From the NCBI RefSeq assembly GCF_900497805.2, contig NW_020954562.1, positions 19,311,162 through 19,375,161 of the forward strand: DNA of 64,000 bases, written 5' to 3'. Source of the stretch: Vombatus ursinus. Lineage: Eukaryota; Chordata; Mammalia; Diprotodontia; Vombatidae. Shown here in pieces: positions 22,601-34,165 of this stretch. The notes beneath the pieces are model-generated. The model made no database searches and was not told where the DNA came from. It was given only the letters and a program-made list of their open reading frames with translations. Within the stretch, counting starts at the first letter, position 1. Every line of letters begins with the position of its first letter. Both the position numbers and the translations under genes were made by a program.

Positions 22601-23261
22601 TGCACTGGTCCTCACAAAATAAAAAAAAAAAAACAAGACATAAAAAAGGGTTCATTATGTTGGGTTGCTCTCCTATGGAATATATATGGGAGGACTTGGA
22701 CTAGAATTACAGGAGAAGGCATAGAAGAGTTGTGACCTACACTATTAGAAGGGTCACAGATTCATTGAAGTATCAGTCAACAAGAATTTGGTAGTGTGTA
22801 GATTTCCTTGGGAAATTCTTATGATTCCCTGGGGTAGTCAAATCATTAATAAACAATGTTTGTTTTAATGACATCCACATAGTTTTGTATATATGTGATT
22901 CACACAAACAGAAAAAGTGTAATTTCAGAGAGAGACAAAAGCAGAAAGTCAGAGAGTGAAGTTTCTGATAGTAAAAAGATATCAAGCTCATATCATGCTT
23001 ACTCTCTGTCCCTTAGAAACATCAAAAGAAAATTATCTATAAGACGGAAAGAGAATGTGCCTGTCTTGTTGCATAATAAACCTTGTAAACCTTAAAATTT
23101 GTTATTTCAGAACATATTTCTAACAATTTCCAATTATCTTCACATAGTGTGTATACTTGCAAAAACCAAGAAGGTACTTTGATCATTTCTCATCTTATAA
23201 ATTACCCATGCATGCTTAATGATAATCCTTCTAAAGACCTAGAGTATAATTACCAATAAAA
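22601..23261. other. Unassigned sequence
   Basis: Contains an A run at about 22619. No other feature was recognised. Confidence 0.4.
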
Positions 23262-23517
23262 TAGTAGCTAATATTTTTATACTGCATGCTATATGCCAAA
23301 TATGATGCAAACCACATTTAAAATATTATTTCATTTGATCCTTAGAACAATCTTATGAAGTAGGTGCTATTACTTTCCTAGTTTTACTGATGAGGAAATT
23401 GAGACAGAGGTTAAGTGACTTGCCCAGGATCACACAACTAGTAAGTGTCTCAGGTTGGATTTGATCAGGTCTTTCTGACTCCAGGCTCAGGCATTTTATG
23501 TACCCTGCCATCTGCCA
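23262..23517 (-). repeat. MIR/THER1-group SINE, near full length, antisense
   Basis: 'atagtagctaatatttttat', 'atttcatttgatccttagaa', 'gtgctattactttcctagtt', 'gaggttaagtgacttgccca' and 'gtctttctgactccaggc' give the entire reversed SINE. This is one of the best preserved MIR-group copies in the window. Confidence 0.88.
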
Positions 23518-25009
23518 TATTTTCTACCTGATTTTGATGTAACCAATATCATCTCAAGGCCTTATCTCTGCTCTGAGTTAAATATGAAGAATACTAAACA
23601 TCAGAATAAAACCCAAGAATCACAAGTATTTCAGGTGATTCAGGTACAAAAGTACGTAGCAAATGTATCTCAGAGACCAGTAACACAGGAGATTAGAAAC
23701 TTACTTAAATCTCTTAGGGATTTTCCATTAATCAAATGATTACTTGCAAATATAAAGAACATTTATGCTAAAACATATCAACACTAACTGCTCAGAAATG
23801 GATCCATTCAGATATTACAATGAGGAGAGTGAAATCATTCACCATTTTGATAGAATGAACACTTTCATTTTGTTTCAGTGGTTATTTTTCTCATTACATA
23901 TTTAGTACTCTGCAGAGACCTCTCTGTGTATTATATGGTTGTCTCATTCAGCACATATTGGAAAAGGGAACACAACTTTACTCTGTGGTTATTTCTGTCC
24001 TGGAACAGTAAGTGCTCATGAGATTCCCTTTTGTGCAAAGAGAAGTGCCAATTACAGCCTCCCAAACTCTCCCCACCTTCTCTCTGCAATGAGCAAATGA
24101 GCAGTAATAATATCCTTTGACAAAAATGAAAATGACTCTGCTAGGTGGCCCAGGAGACACTAATTCTCATATACCACAAGCAACTTTTTGAAAGAATGGG
24201 TTTCACTTGACTTGGTTCAACCTTGGAAAAATAGAGCAGATCAACCCCTCAACTGAAAGCATATAGGTCTACATCATCTTTCTGCTTGGACAAGCACTGG
24301 TCTATTTTAATTACCCTTTGGTCCAGATTGCTCCTGTTACCTAAGCTCTTTTTTGCCTGAACATTTGCAGTCTGAAAACATCACAAAAACTTCCAGAGTT
24401 CTGGGTGATACATGATTACTGTAATGAATAAAGCAAATTTTTACTAGCCTAGACAGTTATCAATAACCTGCAGTAATGGAGGAGAAGATAGATGCAGAGA
24501 TGCAGATAGTATAAAACAAAACAAATTGCAAAGTGTATGTATACTGAATTGGAGACACAAACAGAGAAGTATTCACTCACTTGGTCGGCATAGCACAATG
24601 ACTAACCTTAGAGAACAGGCCATGGGGGGTGGCCTGTAAGAGAGTTGAAAGGAGGAAGAAGACCATGTTATTTTTTTTAATAAAAAACTTGGGAAATTTA
24701 AGGGAAATTTTTGCAGTAATTCTGCTTTAATTGGCTTGTCCCCAACTTTTGCCTGAGTTGAGGAAAAGCTCTTCTCTCTCTCTTTTTGGAATAAATCCTC
24801 CCTTTTACTCTCAACCTTCACACTTATTAACTTAGCTCAATATCATTGCAAATGGTCTTATACTTAATTGGCAATTTCAAGTAACATAGGAGCACAAATA
24901 AGAATTTAAAGAAATAGATTTCTCCTCGGAGGCATCAGTGGCTACATCTATGGGGATTGAATCTTTTTTGCCTTTTCCCACTCACCTTCTTATTGGTTGG
25001 ATGGATAAA
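23518..25009. other. Unassigned sequence, about 1.5 kb
   Basis: No feature could be supported. Short open frames on both strands are unremarkable. Confidence 0.4.
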
Positions 25010-25885
25010 GGAATACTGGGAAATCCAGGCAGAAATGTTCAGTAGGCAGTTGGGGAGCTAGTACTTTTCTCAGGAGAGAGAGGTCAGGGCTCTGACTACC
25101 CAGCAGGAGGAGATAGTGGAAACTTTGAAAGTGAATGAGTTCACTGAGGAAGAGAAGAATGGAAAAGGAAACAGAACATGGACAAAACCCTAAGGGAAAA
25201 GCAACATGTAGAGGGGAGGAAAGAAGAAGAGTCAGTAAAACAGACCAAGATGGATTAAGCAAAGGTGCAGGATGAAAAGCAGTGCAATAGAATGGTATGA
25301 AATCCAAAGAAACAGAGTTTCAGAGAAGAGGGACTGGTCAACAGGGTTAAATATTGTGATAAGGTTAAGGTTAAGGACAGCTCAGAAATGGTAATTGGAT
25401 TTAAAAATGATTGATGAGTAATTGTGTTGTGGTGGCAGAAATCCAGTTGCAAAGTGATAAAGGACAGTTGGAAAGAATTTTAGGGAAGTGGTGGTGACAC
25501 ATGTAGACTACTCTTTGAGAAATTGTGCAAGGGAAAAAAAGGAAATGGTAGAAGGGTATTTTTAAAACATAGATAAAAACTGACTAATTGAAGAGAGATA
25601 AAAAAGCAAGAACCATAGGCTATAATTAATAATTCAAGCTACCAGAGATTCAGGAAAAAATGCATTCAAGGGCATAGGTAGAGAGTAGGGGAAGATTGGT
25701 AGAGATGCTGGCAAGTTGATGTGGAGATTTTTTTTTCTCCAAATAACTTTGTTTTCTATAGTAAAGTAGGAAACAAAGTCAAAGCCATGGGGGGTGGTGG
25801 AGGGAAGATAAGTGAGGATAGTATTAGAGGTACAAGAGCAATAGGTGAGCTTTAGAACAAATGCAGTAGACAGTAGAGAGAGATA
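25010..25885 (-). repeat. Long L2 LINE fragment, antisense
   Basis: Contains, in the reversed L2 order, 'aatccaggcagaaatgttca', 'gtaggcagttggggagctag', 'gagagaggtcagggctctga', 'gactggtcaacagggttaaa', and 'gtgtagact'-like sequence near 25505 followed by 'tttgagaaattgtgcaaggg'. It is about 900 bases long, one of the longest L2 remnants here. The minus-strand open frames at 24990-25452 and 25634-25933 fall in it. They could be eroded traces, but no conserved LINE domain is readable. Confidence 0.6.
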
Positions 25886-26189
25886 TAAAGAGATAGAGAG
25901 AAAATAGACAAATATATGCTTGTGCAAATGCAATCACACACATTGAAATTTTTTGCCCCCATTCTGCAGACCCCCATATCCTAGCAAGGTTCTCCTTGCA
26001 TTTATCCTTATCACCTTGACATTTCACTACCTAGAAAAAATAAACTTAATGTCAGGGACATACATAGAATTCACAACATGCTTCCTCTTCTAAAGAATTT
26101 CAAGAAAAGATAAATTGGATTTTCTTAACCATGAAGTGGGGGCAGCCCTGAATTTTTCATCCTTCTACTAAAAGAGGTCTTTACCTTTA

Positions 26190-26410
26190 TTTAATAATGA
26201 GTGCTGACATTTACATAGTGCTGTAAGTTGTGGAAAACACTTTCCATATATTAACTTATTTGAGCTTTTCAACAACTCTTTGCAGTCATAGGTATAAGTA
26301 TTATTATTACCATTTTATAAATGAATACTGCAACTGAGAAAAATGAAGTGACTTTCCCATGACTAAGCAAGAAGTAAGGGTTGGGAACATGATTCACAAT
26401 TGAGTCTTTA
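26190..26410 (-). repeat. MIR-group SINE, antisense
   Basis: 'gctgacatttacatagtgct', 'ttaacttatttgagcttttc', 'attattattaccattttata' and 'gaagtgactttcccatgact' follow reversed MIR. Confidence 0.75.
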
Positions 26411-26664
26411 TTGATTTAATCATAGTTTTCTCTTTTTTATATGGACCTTTTTTTTTCTCATCCTGTAAGTCAGTTTTGTTTTATTTATTTATTTATTTGT
26501 TGTTTATTTCATTATTTTTTTTGGTGGGGGAGAAGCTGGAACTGTGATTTCCATGGTATAGAGAACACCTAAATGGAAATTTCTCGGTTAATGCATTTTG
26601 AAAATTTGTCTGTTACTTACAGTTTTCAAGAGTTGCTTGAGGACACTAAGCAGCTGAATGATTT

Positions 26665-26882
26665 TCCCAAGGATGATAGGATCATTGAGTTAATATTAAG
26701 AAGGAATTCTAAGGCCATTTAATCTATCCTCTTATATTGCAGAAGAACAAATAGAGGCCCAAACTTGTTAAATAACTCCCCAGAGTGTTACAACTATTTA
26801 ATGGCACAACCAGAACCAGAACTCAAATCTCCTAACTCTGAATTCAGAGTTCTTTCTACTACACCATGCACAGAATCATTTC
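26665..26882 (-). repeat. MIR3-like SINE, antisense
   Basis: 'tctaaggccatttaatctat' (reversed L3-type tail), then 'aaatagaggcccaaacttgt' and 'ccagaactcaaatctcctaa', then 'gttctttctactacaccatg' (reversed head). Confidence 0.65.
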
Positions 26883-27233
26883 ATATAAAGTTCATTCATA
26901 GGAAAATGATAAATGTTAGAGAAGATGTGGGAAAAATGGTGCACTAATGCATTGTTGGTGGAGTTGTAAACTGATGCAACCATTCTGGAGAGCAATTTGG
27001 AATTATGCCCAAAGGGCAATCAAACAGTGTGTACTTTTTGATCCAGTAATAGCACTACTATGCCTGTATCCTAAAAAAATCATAAGAAAGGGAAAAGGAC
27101 CTACATGTATAAAAATATTTATAGCAGCTCTTTTTGTAATAGCAAAGAATTGGAAATTGAGGAAATGCCCATCAATTGGGGAATGGCTGGACAAGTTATG
27201 GTATATGAATATAATGGAATATTATTGTGCTGT

Positions 27234-27246
27234 AAGATATGATGAG
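27234..27246. repeat. Target-site duplication, left copy
   Basis: AAGATATGATGAG, matched by AAGAAATGACGAG at 27408-27420 with two differences. Both are L1 ORF2 sequence, so the target was the L1. Confidence 0.85.
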
Positions 27247-27407
27247 GGGCAGCTAAGTGGTGCAGTCGATAGAGCTCTGGCCTTGGAGTCAGGAGGACCT
27301 GAGTTCAAATCTGGTCTTAGACACTTGATACTTACTAGCTGTGTGACCCTGGACAAGTCACTTGACCCCAATTGCCCCACCAAAAAGAAAAAGAAAAAGA
27401 AAAAAGA
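27247..27407 (+). mobile_element. WSINE1-like SINE inserted in L1
   Basis: Starts 'gggcagctaagtggtgcagt', has the tRNA-like 'agctgtgtgaccctggacaa' segment, and ends in A-rich (AAAAAG)n. It has no RTE-like tail, so it is the poly(A)-ended type that uses L1 machinery. 13-base duplications lie on both sides. Confidence 0.92.
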
Positions 27408-27420
27408 AAGAAATGACGAG
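27408..27420. repeat. Target-site duplication, right copy
   Basis: AAGAAATGACGAG, partner of 27234-27246. Confidence 0.85.
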
Positions 27421-27666
27421 CAGGTGGATTTCAGAAAAACCTGAAAAGACTTACATGAACTGATGCTGAATGAAGTAAGTCGAATCAGGAGAACGCTGCA
27501 CACAGTAACAGCCACATTGTGTGATGACTAATTTTGATAGACTTAGCTTTTCTCAGCAATGCATTGATTCAAGACAAGTCCAAAAGACTCTTGATGGAAA
27601 ATGATATCCACAACCAGAAAAAAGAACTATGGCATCTGAATGCAGATCAAAGCATATTATTTTCAT

Positions 27667-27683
27667 GTGTGTGTGTGTGTGTG
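27667..27683. repeat. (GT)n microsatellite
   Basis: Short uninterrupted GT run in the L1 3' UTR. Confidence 0.85.
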
Positions 27684-27835
27684 TCTTTTCCCTTTTATTT
27701 TGTTTCTTCTTTCACAAGGTGACTAATATAGAAATATGCTTACATGATTGCACATGTGTTGTTTGCCATCTTGGATGGGAAAGGGGATGGGAGAGAGGGA
27801 GGGAAAATTTTAAACTCAAAATCTTAAAAAAGAAA

Positions 27836-29189
27836 GAAAAACAGATTTGTTTTTTAATGGAACATACATATGGAGAGAATTGAGTGGATGAATATTATTG
27901 TATATAATTCATTTCAATTACAAGAGAACTTTATGGAATGATTGTCATTTTACAGAAACCAGATTGCTTTTGTGTAAAATTGGATCATTTATAGTTTTAT
28001 TTTCCTCTCTAGGAAATGCCCATAAAATAAACAAGATTTCCAAGAAAGAATGAGACATTTTGGAACTTTCAAAAACAATTTTGCAAGTATTTCATTAGGT
28101 ATTTGGTACTTTTCAGGATCCTTTACCAAAAAAAAAAAATAGTCACAGTTCTGTGGTTCTTAACAAGTCTGACAGCTTGAAAAATATAAGCTGAAGAATA
28201 TATCTTCTCAAATGATCTGGAAACTTTTGGTCCAGTGGTTATTTATGTTGCTGTGATGAGGATGACAAGGGTGGCAGAATTAAATGAAATGATTTATAGT
28301 AGAGAAACTATAAAAACACAAGATTTGTGTAAGAAATACTGACTTTTAAAAAATTTATGTCTTGTATAGAAAGTCATTTCTTTGCATAAGTAAATTCTTT
28401 ATATTGAAAATCATTTCAGTCTCCCATACACACAGGTGAATAAAAAGAGACAAATTTTTGAGTACTCCCTTTCCTAATTTGAAGTTTTCTTTTTCCTCTG
28501 CCAAAATAGTATTATACAACAATAAAAAATATTATACAATCCACCTTTTTCAATGACATTTGATTTTTTTAGTAGACTGGAATAAAATGAATGAAAATTT
28601 GGCTAATCTCAAGTAACATTTATTATAAATATATTCAATGAATATGTTTCATTAATAGGTTTACCTATTAATTCAATTACCCCCAACCTGCTCTCTGAAA
28701 CAAATGACTATCATTTTTCTTTGAAACATCAATGTTCAACTTTTAATAGACATGGGATGTGACAGTTGCTAAAGAGTTAAATTTAAATGTCATCCAAAGG
28801 ACAATGGAAAGACATATGGTAGACACATCCAGGCTGCTACACATTACAAATCAAAGAACTGTGCAATAGAAGTGGTATAAAGAATGACATCAGAGAGACT
28901 TATGGATGGAAAATAAGTATGGGCCAATCACCTAGAGATTTAAAACATCGTCACTCCACTGGAACACAATGTCAAGAGAATGAGATAAATATTCTTAGCA
29001 CATGAAGTGTGCTCCTTTTATGAAGGATTTATGGAAAATGTTGGATAAGATTTGCATAGGATGGTCAGGAATATTGAATGAGTGGTGAAAACTATTCTTG
29101 GTGGAAGTGTAGATATCACTTGAGTTCCTTAAAGTATAGATCTCTTAAACAGAACAGGAGATATCACTTAAATATCTTAAAAGAAGAAG
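27836..29189. other. Unassigned sequence, about 1.35 kb
   Basis: AT-rich, with an A run near 28128. No gene or repeat could be recognised. Confidence 0.4.
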
Positions 29190-29278
29190 TCTCATTGTAG
29201 ATAGAGCCCTGGACTTGGAGTCAGACAGAATTGAGCTCAAATCTTGCTTCAGATGCTTGCTGATTTTGTGACTATAAT
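29190..29278 (+). repeat. tRNA-headed SINE, left part, split
   Basis: 'tgtagatagagccctggact' and 'tggagtcagacagaattgag' form the head. The copy breaks at 'tgattttgtgact' and resumes near 29531 with 'gagtaaatcacttag'. Confidence 0.6.
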
Positions 29279-29530
29279 AATAAGTAGCATTTGTATAATG
29301 CTTTAAGGTTTGCAAACCACTTCACATGTGTTATCTCATTTGATCCTCACAACAACTTGTGAAACAGGTACTATTATTATCTTTATTTTCCATTTAAAGA
29401 AATTGAAAATAATAGGGGTGGTTTAAGTCACTTGCACAGCATAACACAGAAAGAAAATATCTGAAGCATAGTTTGAACTTATCTCTACTTGAGTCCAAGT
29501 CTTAAATTCTATCCACTGTGTCAAATAGCT
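29279..29530 (-). repeat. MIR/THER1-group SINE inserted in another SINE, antisense
   Basis: 'gcatttgtataatgctttaa', 'ttatctcatttgatcctcac', 'ggtactattattatctttat' and 'taaattctatccactgtgtc' give the complete reversed SINE. The flanking sequences join into one tRNA-headed SINE, so this copy arrived later. Confidence 0.75.
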
Positions 29531-29640
29531 GTCATGAGTAAATCACTTAGCTCTTTTCAGCCTCAAGGAATTTTGTACATCTGTAAGTTAAAGATGTATT
29601 GTGATCCATCTCAGTGCTGGTTTCCTAAACCATTTAAGTC
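29531..29640 (+). repeat. tRNA-headed SINE, right part
   Basis: 'gagtaaatcacttagctctt' and 'tcagcctcaaggaattttgt' continue the SINE that starts at 29190. Confidence 0.55.
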
Positions 29641-29837
29641 ACAGACTGTTGAAATATCATAAATGGAAATCAAGTGCAAATAAAAGCCAGAATAATAATT
29701 TTCATGCAGAAACATGATCTCTAAGTTAACAAAGTTGCATAAGGGAAGCTTAAATTTATTTATTGCCTTATCATTAAAAGTGGTCTTATAATAAATGAAT
29801 CTCACACAACAAATTTATGGTTTAAATAGCTCAAGAA

Positions 29838-29985
29838 TCCTCATTTTCATTTTACTGATGAGAATACTCCAGTTCAAGAGGTTAAATGACTTGCTCAATA
29901 TCATGTAAATAGTAATTGATGAAGTTGAGGCTTGAGTCCAAGTTTTCTGACTCCAGCTCCATTGGTTTCCCATAGCGCCTCACTG
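29838..29985 (-). repeat. MIR-group SINE, antisense
   Basis: 'ttttcattttactgatgaga', 'aagaggttaaatgacttgct' and 'gtccaagttttctgactcca' match reversed MIR. Confidence 0.75.
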
Positions 29986-30106
29986 AAAATGCTCATTTGT
30001 TAAAAAAAAAAGTATTTAATAGTGTCCTATTCTAAAAATGTTGAGATTCTGGTAAGAGATGATGGTCTTATTTTTCCCAAGTTATGTAAAAAATCGGTCA
30101 AAAATA

Positions 30107-30267
30107 TTTTTTTCTTTTTTTCCCTTTTTTGGTGAGGCAAGTGGGGTTAGGTGACTTGCCCAAGGTCACACAGCTAGTAAATGTTAAGTGTCTGAGGCTG
30201 GATTTGATCTCAGGTCCTCCTGACTCCAATGCCAGAGCTCTATTCATTGCGCCACCTAGCTGCCCCC
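30107..30267 (-). mobile_element. WSINE1-like SINE, antisense
   Basis: Begins with a T-rich tract (reversed poly(A)), then 'aggtgacttgcccaaggtca' and 'ggatttgatctcaggtcctc', and ends 'cgccacctagctgccccc'. AAAATATTTT-like flanks hint at a target-site duplication, but the T-run makes it uncertain. Confidence 0.92.
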
Positions 30268-30748
30268 AAAAGAATATCTTCAATTGAAAAGCAACTTGTA
30301 AACTAATAAAGACTGAAAACTGGCTTAAATTAAATCTTATTTCTATAGTAGCCTTCAAGCTAAATAATAAAAAAAAAACTTTAACAGAGTTTGCCTTCAT
30401 ATAAAAATATATACTTTTAGAAGGTAGGATATTGTCAAAATGCCACTTTAAGAATAAAGTTTTTTTAAGAATAAAATCACCTTTATTTAGTTGATTCTAA
30501 ATACTACATCATTAAACAGAAACATGTCTCTGAAAATAAATGCTTTCTAAAATGCTTATGAAAAAGAACAAAGAAGACAAATTTATCTTTTGGCATTAAA
30601 TTATCCAATACATTTTAAGTATGAATGAAAGGGAATATTGAAGTGTTAGCTTGCCAGTATGTAGACATGTTGTGAATATTTTCTCTAAAAAAGCTCAGGA
30701 AATGAAAATAGCAACAAGTTAAAAAAAGTGCTTCTAGAAGCTGGATTA
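30268..30748. other. Unassigned AT-rich sequence
   Basis: No feature recognised. Confidence 0.4.
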
Positions 30749-30954
30749 ATATATATGTATATGTGTCCATTATATATAATTTTATATATGTATACAATTT
30801 TATACATAATGATATAATTATATACATATATTATACACATATATTATAATTATATACATACATTATATTTATATACATATATTATATTTATATACATACA
30901 TTATATTTATTATGTTATATGTCTGTACTGTATATGTATATGTGTGTGTTTATT
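30749..30954. repeat. (TA)n/(TATATACA)n low-complexity tract
   Basis: Imperfect repeats of ATATTATA and ATACATATA for about 200 bases, grading into a short TGTGTG run. Confidence 0.9.
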
Positions 30955-30960
30955 GCATAT
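30955..30960. repeat. Target-site duplication, left copy
   Basis: GCATAT, repeated at 31215-31220 on the other side of the SINE. Confidence 0.65.
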
Positions 30961-31214
30961 GGGCAGCCAGGTGGCACAGTGGATAAAGTGCCAGGCCTGG
31001 CATCAGGAAGATTCATCTTCCTGAATTCCATCTGACCTCAGACACTTACTAGCTTTGTGACCCTAGGCAAGTCACTTAATACTGTTTGCCTCAGTTTACT
31101 CATCTCTAAAATAAGCTGGAGAAGGAAATGGCAAACCACTCCGATATCTTTGCCAAGAAAACACAAAATATGGTCATGAAGAATAGAACATGACTGAAAA
31201 ATGATTGAACAACA
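30961..31214 (+). mobile_element. Full-length RTE-tailed tRNA-derived SINE
   Basis: tRNA-like head 'gggcagccaggtggcacagt' through 'tagctttgtgaccctaggca', then a spacer 'tttgcctcagtttactcatc', then 'gctggagaaggaaatggcaa', 'accactccgatatctttgcc' and 'gaacatgactgaaaaatgat'. The last three blocks resemble the 3' end of BovB/RTE LINEs, implying RTE-driven spread. It has no poly(A). It is flanked by GCATAT duplications. Confidence 0.9.
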
Positions 31215-31317
31215 GCATATAACATATACATATATGCATATGTATGTACATATATATGCATATTTTTGGTAACAAGATATGATTTGAGGACAAAAGCAAT
31301 ACAAGTCTGTTTCATAA

Positions 31318-32205
31318 ATTCAATTCAATAAATATTTACTAAGTACCTATGATATACCTGGTATGTTACAGATACAGAGAAAAAAAATGGATCAGTCCCT
31401 GCCCTCAAGAAGTTTCCATTCTTTTGAGAAGAACTACGTATACAAATAAATATGAAATGTACACAAAGTAAATGTAAATTAATTGTTTTTTTTTTCCTTT
31501 TTGGAGGCAGGAGGTGGAGAGCACTAGAAACTAGAGATAAAAGGAAAGACTTTTTATATGAAGCTTAGCACTTGAGCTGAGACTTGAATACAACTAGAGC
31601 CTACAAGAGGCAGAAGTAAAGGAGGGCATTAGGACATTAGAGTCAGGGGATATAGCTCATGCAAAGGCAAGATGCAGAAGACAGAATAGCATATACAAGT
31701 AGTTGACTAGTTTGTTTGGAAAGTAGAATGCATATGGAGTACTAATGTGAACTCCTTCTAGAAAGAAGGGTTGGAGCCAGACTGAGGGCGGCTTTAAATG
31801 CCAAACAGAAGGGTCCTTATTTTATTTAAAAGGGAATGAGGCCTCTATAAAACTTCTTGGACAGGGGACTGACATGTTGAGACCTGTATTTAAGTATTGT
31901 TTTTCAGTTTGGCAGCTGAGAGGAAGATGCGTGATAGACGGGAGAGATTGAGAATAGGGAGGGGAATTAGGAAATCTATTTAATGGCAAATTGAGTGAAG
32001 AGTAGGGGGAAGATATGAGTGATGTTGTCAATGTAGAAAAAAAACAAACTTGACAACTAATCAGAAAAGAGAGGCATAGTGAGGGAGAGTAAGGAAGTAG
32101 GGATGTTTCTGAGGTTATGGACCTGGCCAACTAGAAAACTGGTAGTACCTTCAATAGAAAGAACACTAAAGAAGATGGAAACATTGGGTATAATGGGATA
32201 TTTTG
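31318..32205 (-). repeat. Long L2 LINE 3' region, antisense
   Basis: Starts 'caataaatatttactaagta' and 'cctatgatatacctggtatg', then 'gtccctgccctcaagaagtt', 'gcttagcacttgagctgaga', 'ggagccagactgagggcggc', 'gggactgacatgttgagacc', and 'gaggttatggacctggccaa'. This is the reverse of the L2 3' end over nearly 900 bases in unbroken order. Confidence 0.8.
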
Positions 32206-33080
32206 AGGTCAGACATGTAACCCCTCATTCAACCTGTACTCCCTCCTCCTTACCCCCAGAATCATGGATTACATGGAAGTGATTTTATTCTGGGGATTAA
32301 ACCCCAAAAGAATCATTATCTCTCTCCTTCACTGTCCACGTAGGAAAATCTCCTAATGTATTAATATCCTTATAATGTTATTCATGTCCAGGTGCCCCTA
32401 AAGGTAGATAATAAGGTTAATAGCTCCCATACAAGCACTCAACGTAATAAGAATATACTGGTCATGTAATAGTTTTGTTTTTTTTAACCACACATTAAAA
32501 TGTTCAGAAAATACATAAAGCTCCCAGGATCCCACAAAAATAAGCAAAAAAATAAATAAATCACTTGAATTGCTCATTAACTTCCTCTGGAAAAGAACCA
32601 GTCTTGGAGTTGATCTCAAGTCAACTTTTTAACATTTCCATGAATTCCTGTTTACCAGAGCATTGTAGAGTCCCCCACAATACTTATAATGATAAGCTTA
32701 GACTTCCCATGGAAGGTAAACATATTTTAAGGACTAGAGAAAAAGCAGTAGCCTTCTCTTTGGACATGTACCATCTAAGTAATTCATCATAATAGTGGTT
32801 TATGGCAAGAGGCTGATCTTTTCTTTCACAACCCCTAGTGATGTGACATTAGCCTTTCAGCTACAGAAGCCAAATTGGTGATCATCTTCTTTCTCCAATA
32901 AGCACATTATTGAGGAAATCTTTCCTTTCCAAAAGTAGTTTTCCAGTCTAAACTTAAGAATTTTCAAGTTTAGGGTTACCTATGAGGCAGGAACTGTAAA
33001 ATAAAACAATACAGCATCAGCAAAATCAACACCAACAATATTTATGATAATAATGTATCTATTTTATAAGTTTATTTTCC
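32206..33080. other. Unassigned sequence
   Basis: No repeat family or gene recognised. Confidence 0.4.
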
Positions 33081-33122
33081 ATCTCTCTCTCTCTCTCTCT
33101 ATAAATATATATATATATATAT

Positions 33123-33182
<60 letters not shown>

Positions 33183-33192
33183 NNNNNNNNNN

Positions 33193-33239
<47 letters not shown>

Positions 33240-33256
33240 TTATATGTGTGTGTGTA
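33081..33256. repeat. (CT)n(TA)n(GATA)n compound microsatellite with assembly gap
   Basis: CT units, then TA units, then GATA units up to about 33240, then TG units. Ten N bases at 33183-33192 lie inside the GATA array, so the true repeat length is unknown. The open frame on the minus strand (Tyr/Leu/Ser/Ile repeats) is an artefact. Confidence 0.97.
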
Positions 33257-33379
33257 ACATTTACAGAGTGTTTCTTAGTTTGGAAAAAAAAAAGGTAGAT
33301 AAAAGGTATTACCAAAGTCTTTGTGTAATTTTAAACTACAAAAACTTAAAACTTCATTAAGATTTTTATACATCTTGTA

Positions 33380-33592
33380 TGAAAACAAAAGCTCACAAAT
33401 CATTTTACCTAACCCTCACAAGACATACAATAGTTGTGTTATCAACAATCCCCATTTTGCAGAAAGGAATCTGAACCTCAGCCAGATTAATGACTCACCT
33501 ATGATTGCTCAGATAACAAGTGACAAAGACAGGAACCCAGGGCTCCTTTGATTCAACTTTGATTTCCCACTATGTAATACTACCTGTATAAA
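33380..33592 (-). repeat. MIR-group SINE, antisense
   Basis: 'caatccccattttgcagaaa', 'cctatgattgctcagataac' and 'aggaacccagggctcctttg' fit reversed MIR. Confidence 0.65.
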
Positions 33593-33604
33593 CTTTAAGT
33601 TCAT

Positions 33605-33690
33605 TCTACAGACACATTAAATGTCTAATATTTGCAAAGTATTTTGGTGGACATTACAGAAATAAAAACAAAAATAAAACACTCCTTAAC
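33605..33690 (-). repeat. Diverged L2 tail, antisense
   Basis: 'gtctaatatttgcaaagtat' and 'aataaaacactcctt' suggest a reversed L2 terminus. Weak. Confidence 0.35.
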
Positions 33691-34039
33691 ATAATTAACA
33701 AAATAATCACTTAAGTCCTGCTACATCATGCTTCATTCTGTGGTGTAGAGGTGGACCTGAGCTCCCAGTAGAGGTCAAGCCAGTCCTGGCAGGTCCTATG
33801 AAGATGAAAGGGTTTCTAGTAGCACGCAAGCCCCCTGAGGACAGGAACAAGTTTAAGGAATGATAAGTAAGAGTCTGTTGGAAAAGTGGAAATCAATAAG
33901 ATTTGGGGATAATTAGATACTGTGAACAATGAAAATATAAAATCAAGGTAAGTGGATGTAGGACAACATATATAGGGAAGCCTTCCGTTACCTTATCCCT
34001 TAGCTGTGCAGTTGCCTCTCTCAAACAGCTGTGCATTGA

Positions 34040-34165
34040 TCATTCAACCAATATTTACTGAGCAGTTACTACTTGCAAACCCTACCATGGTAGGGATAGT
34101 ATGGGACATACAGAAGTATTAAAGATTCTTGTGCTGAAGCAGTTTAATTATAGTTGGCAAAAATA
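34040..34165 (-). repeat. L2 LINE 3' end, antisense
   Basis: 'attcaaccaatatttactga' and 'gcagttactacttgcaaacc' match the reversed L2 terminus. Confidence 0.65.

Larger units (their letters stand above)
26897..27835 (+). mobile_element. 5'-truncated L1 LINE carrying a SINE
   Basis: Carries the last ~600 bases of ORF2 and the 3' UTR. The frame at 26947-27444 reads through conserved ORF2 C-terminal residues (GPTCIKIFIAALFVIAKNWK, then GEWLDKLWYMNIMEYYCAV). It then passes in frame through an inserted SINE and back into ORF2 (NDEQVDFRKT). The resulting 165-codon frame is a chance chimera, not a functional protein. The 3' UTR contains a (GT)n tract. Confidence 0.9.

Noticed and set aside
33081-33256. 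Regular short repeats that might suggest a CRISPR-like array
   Set aside because: 4-base microsatellite units without spacers, in a vertebrate genome.
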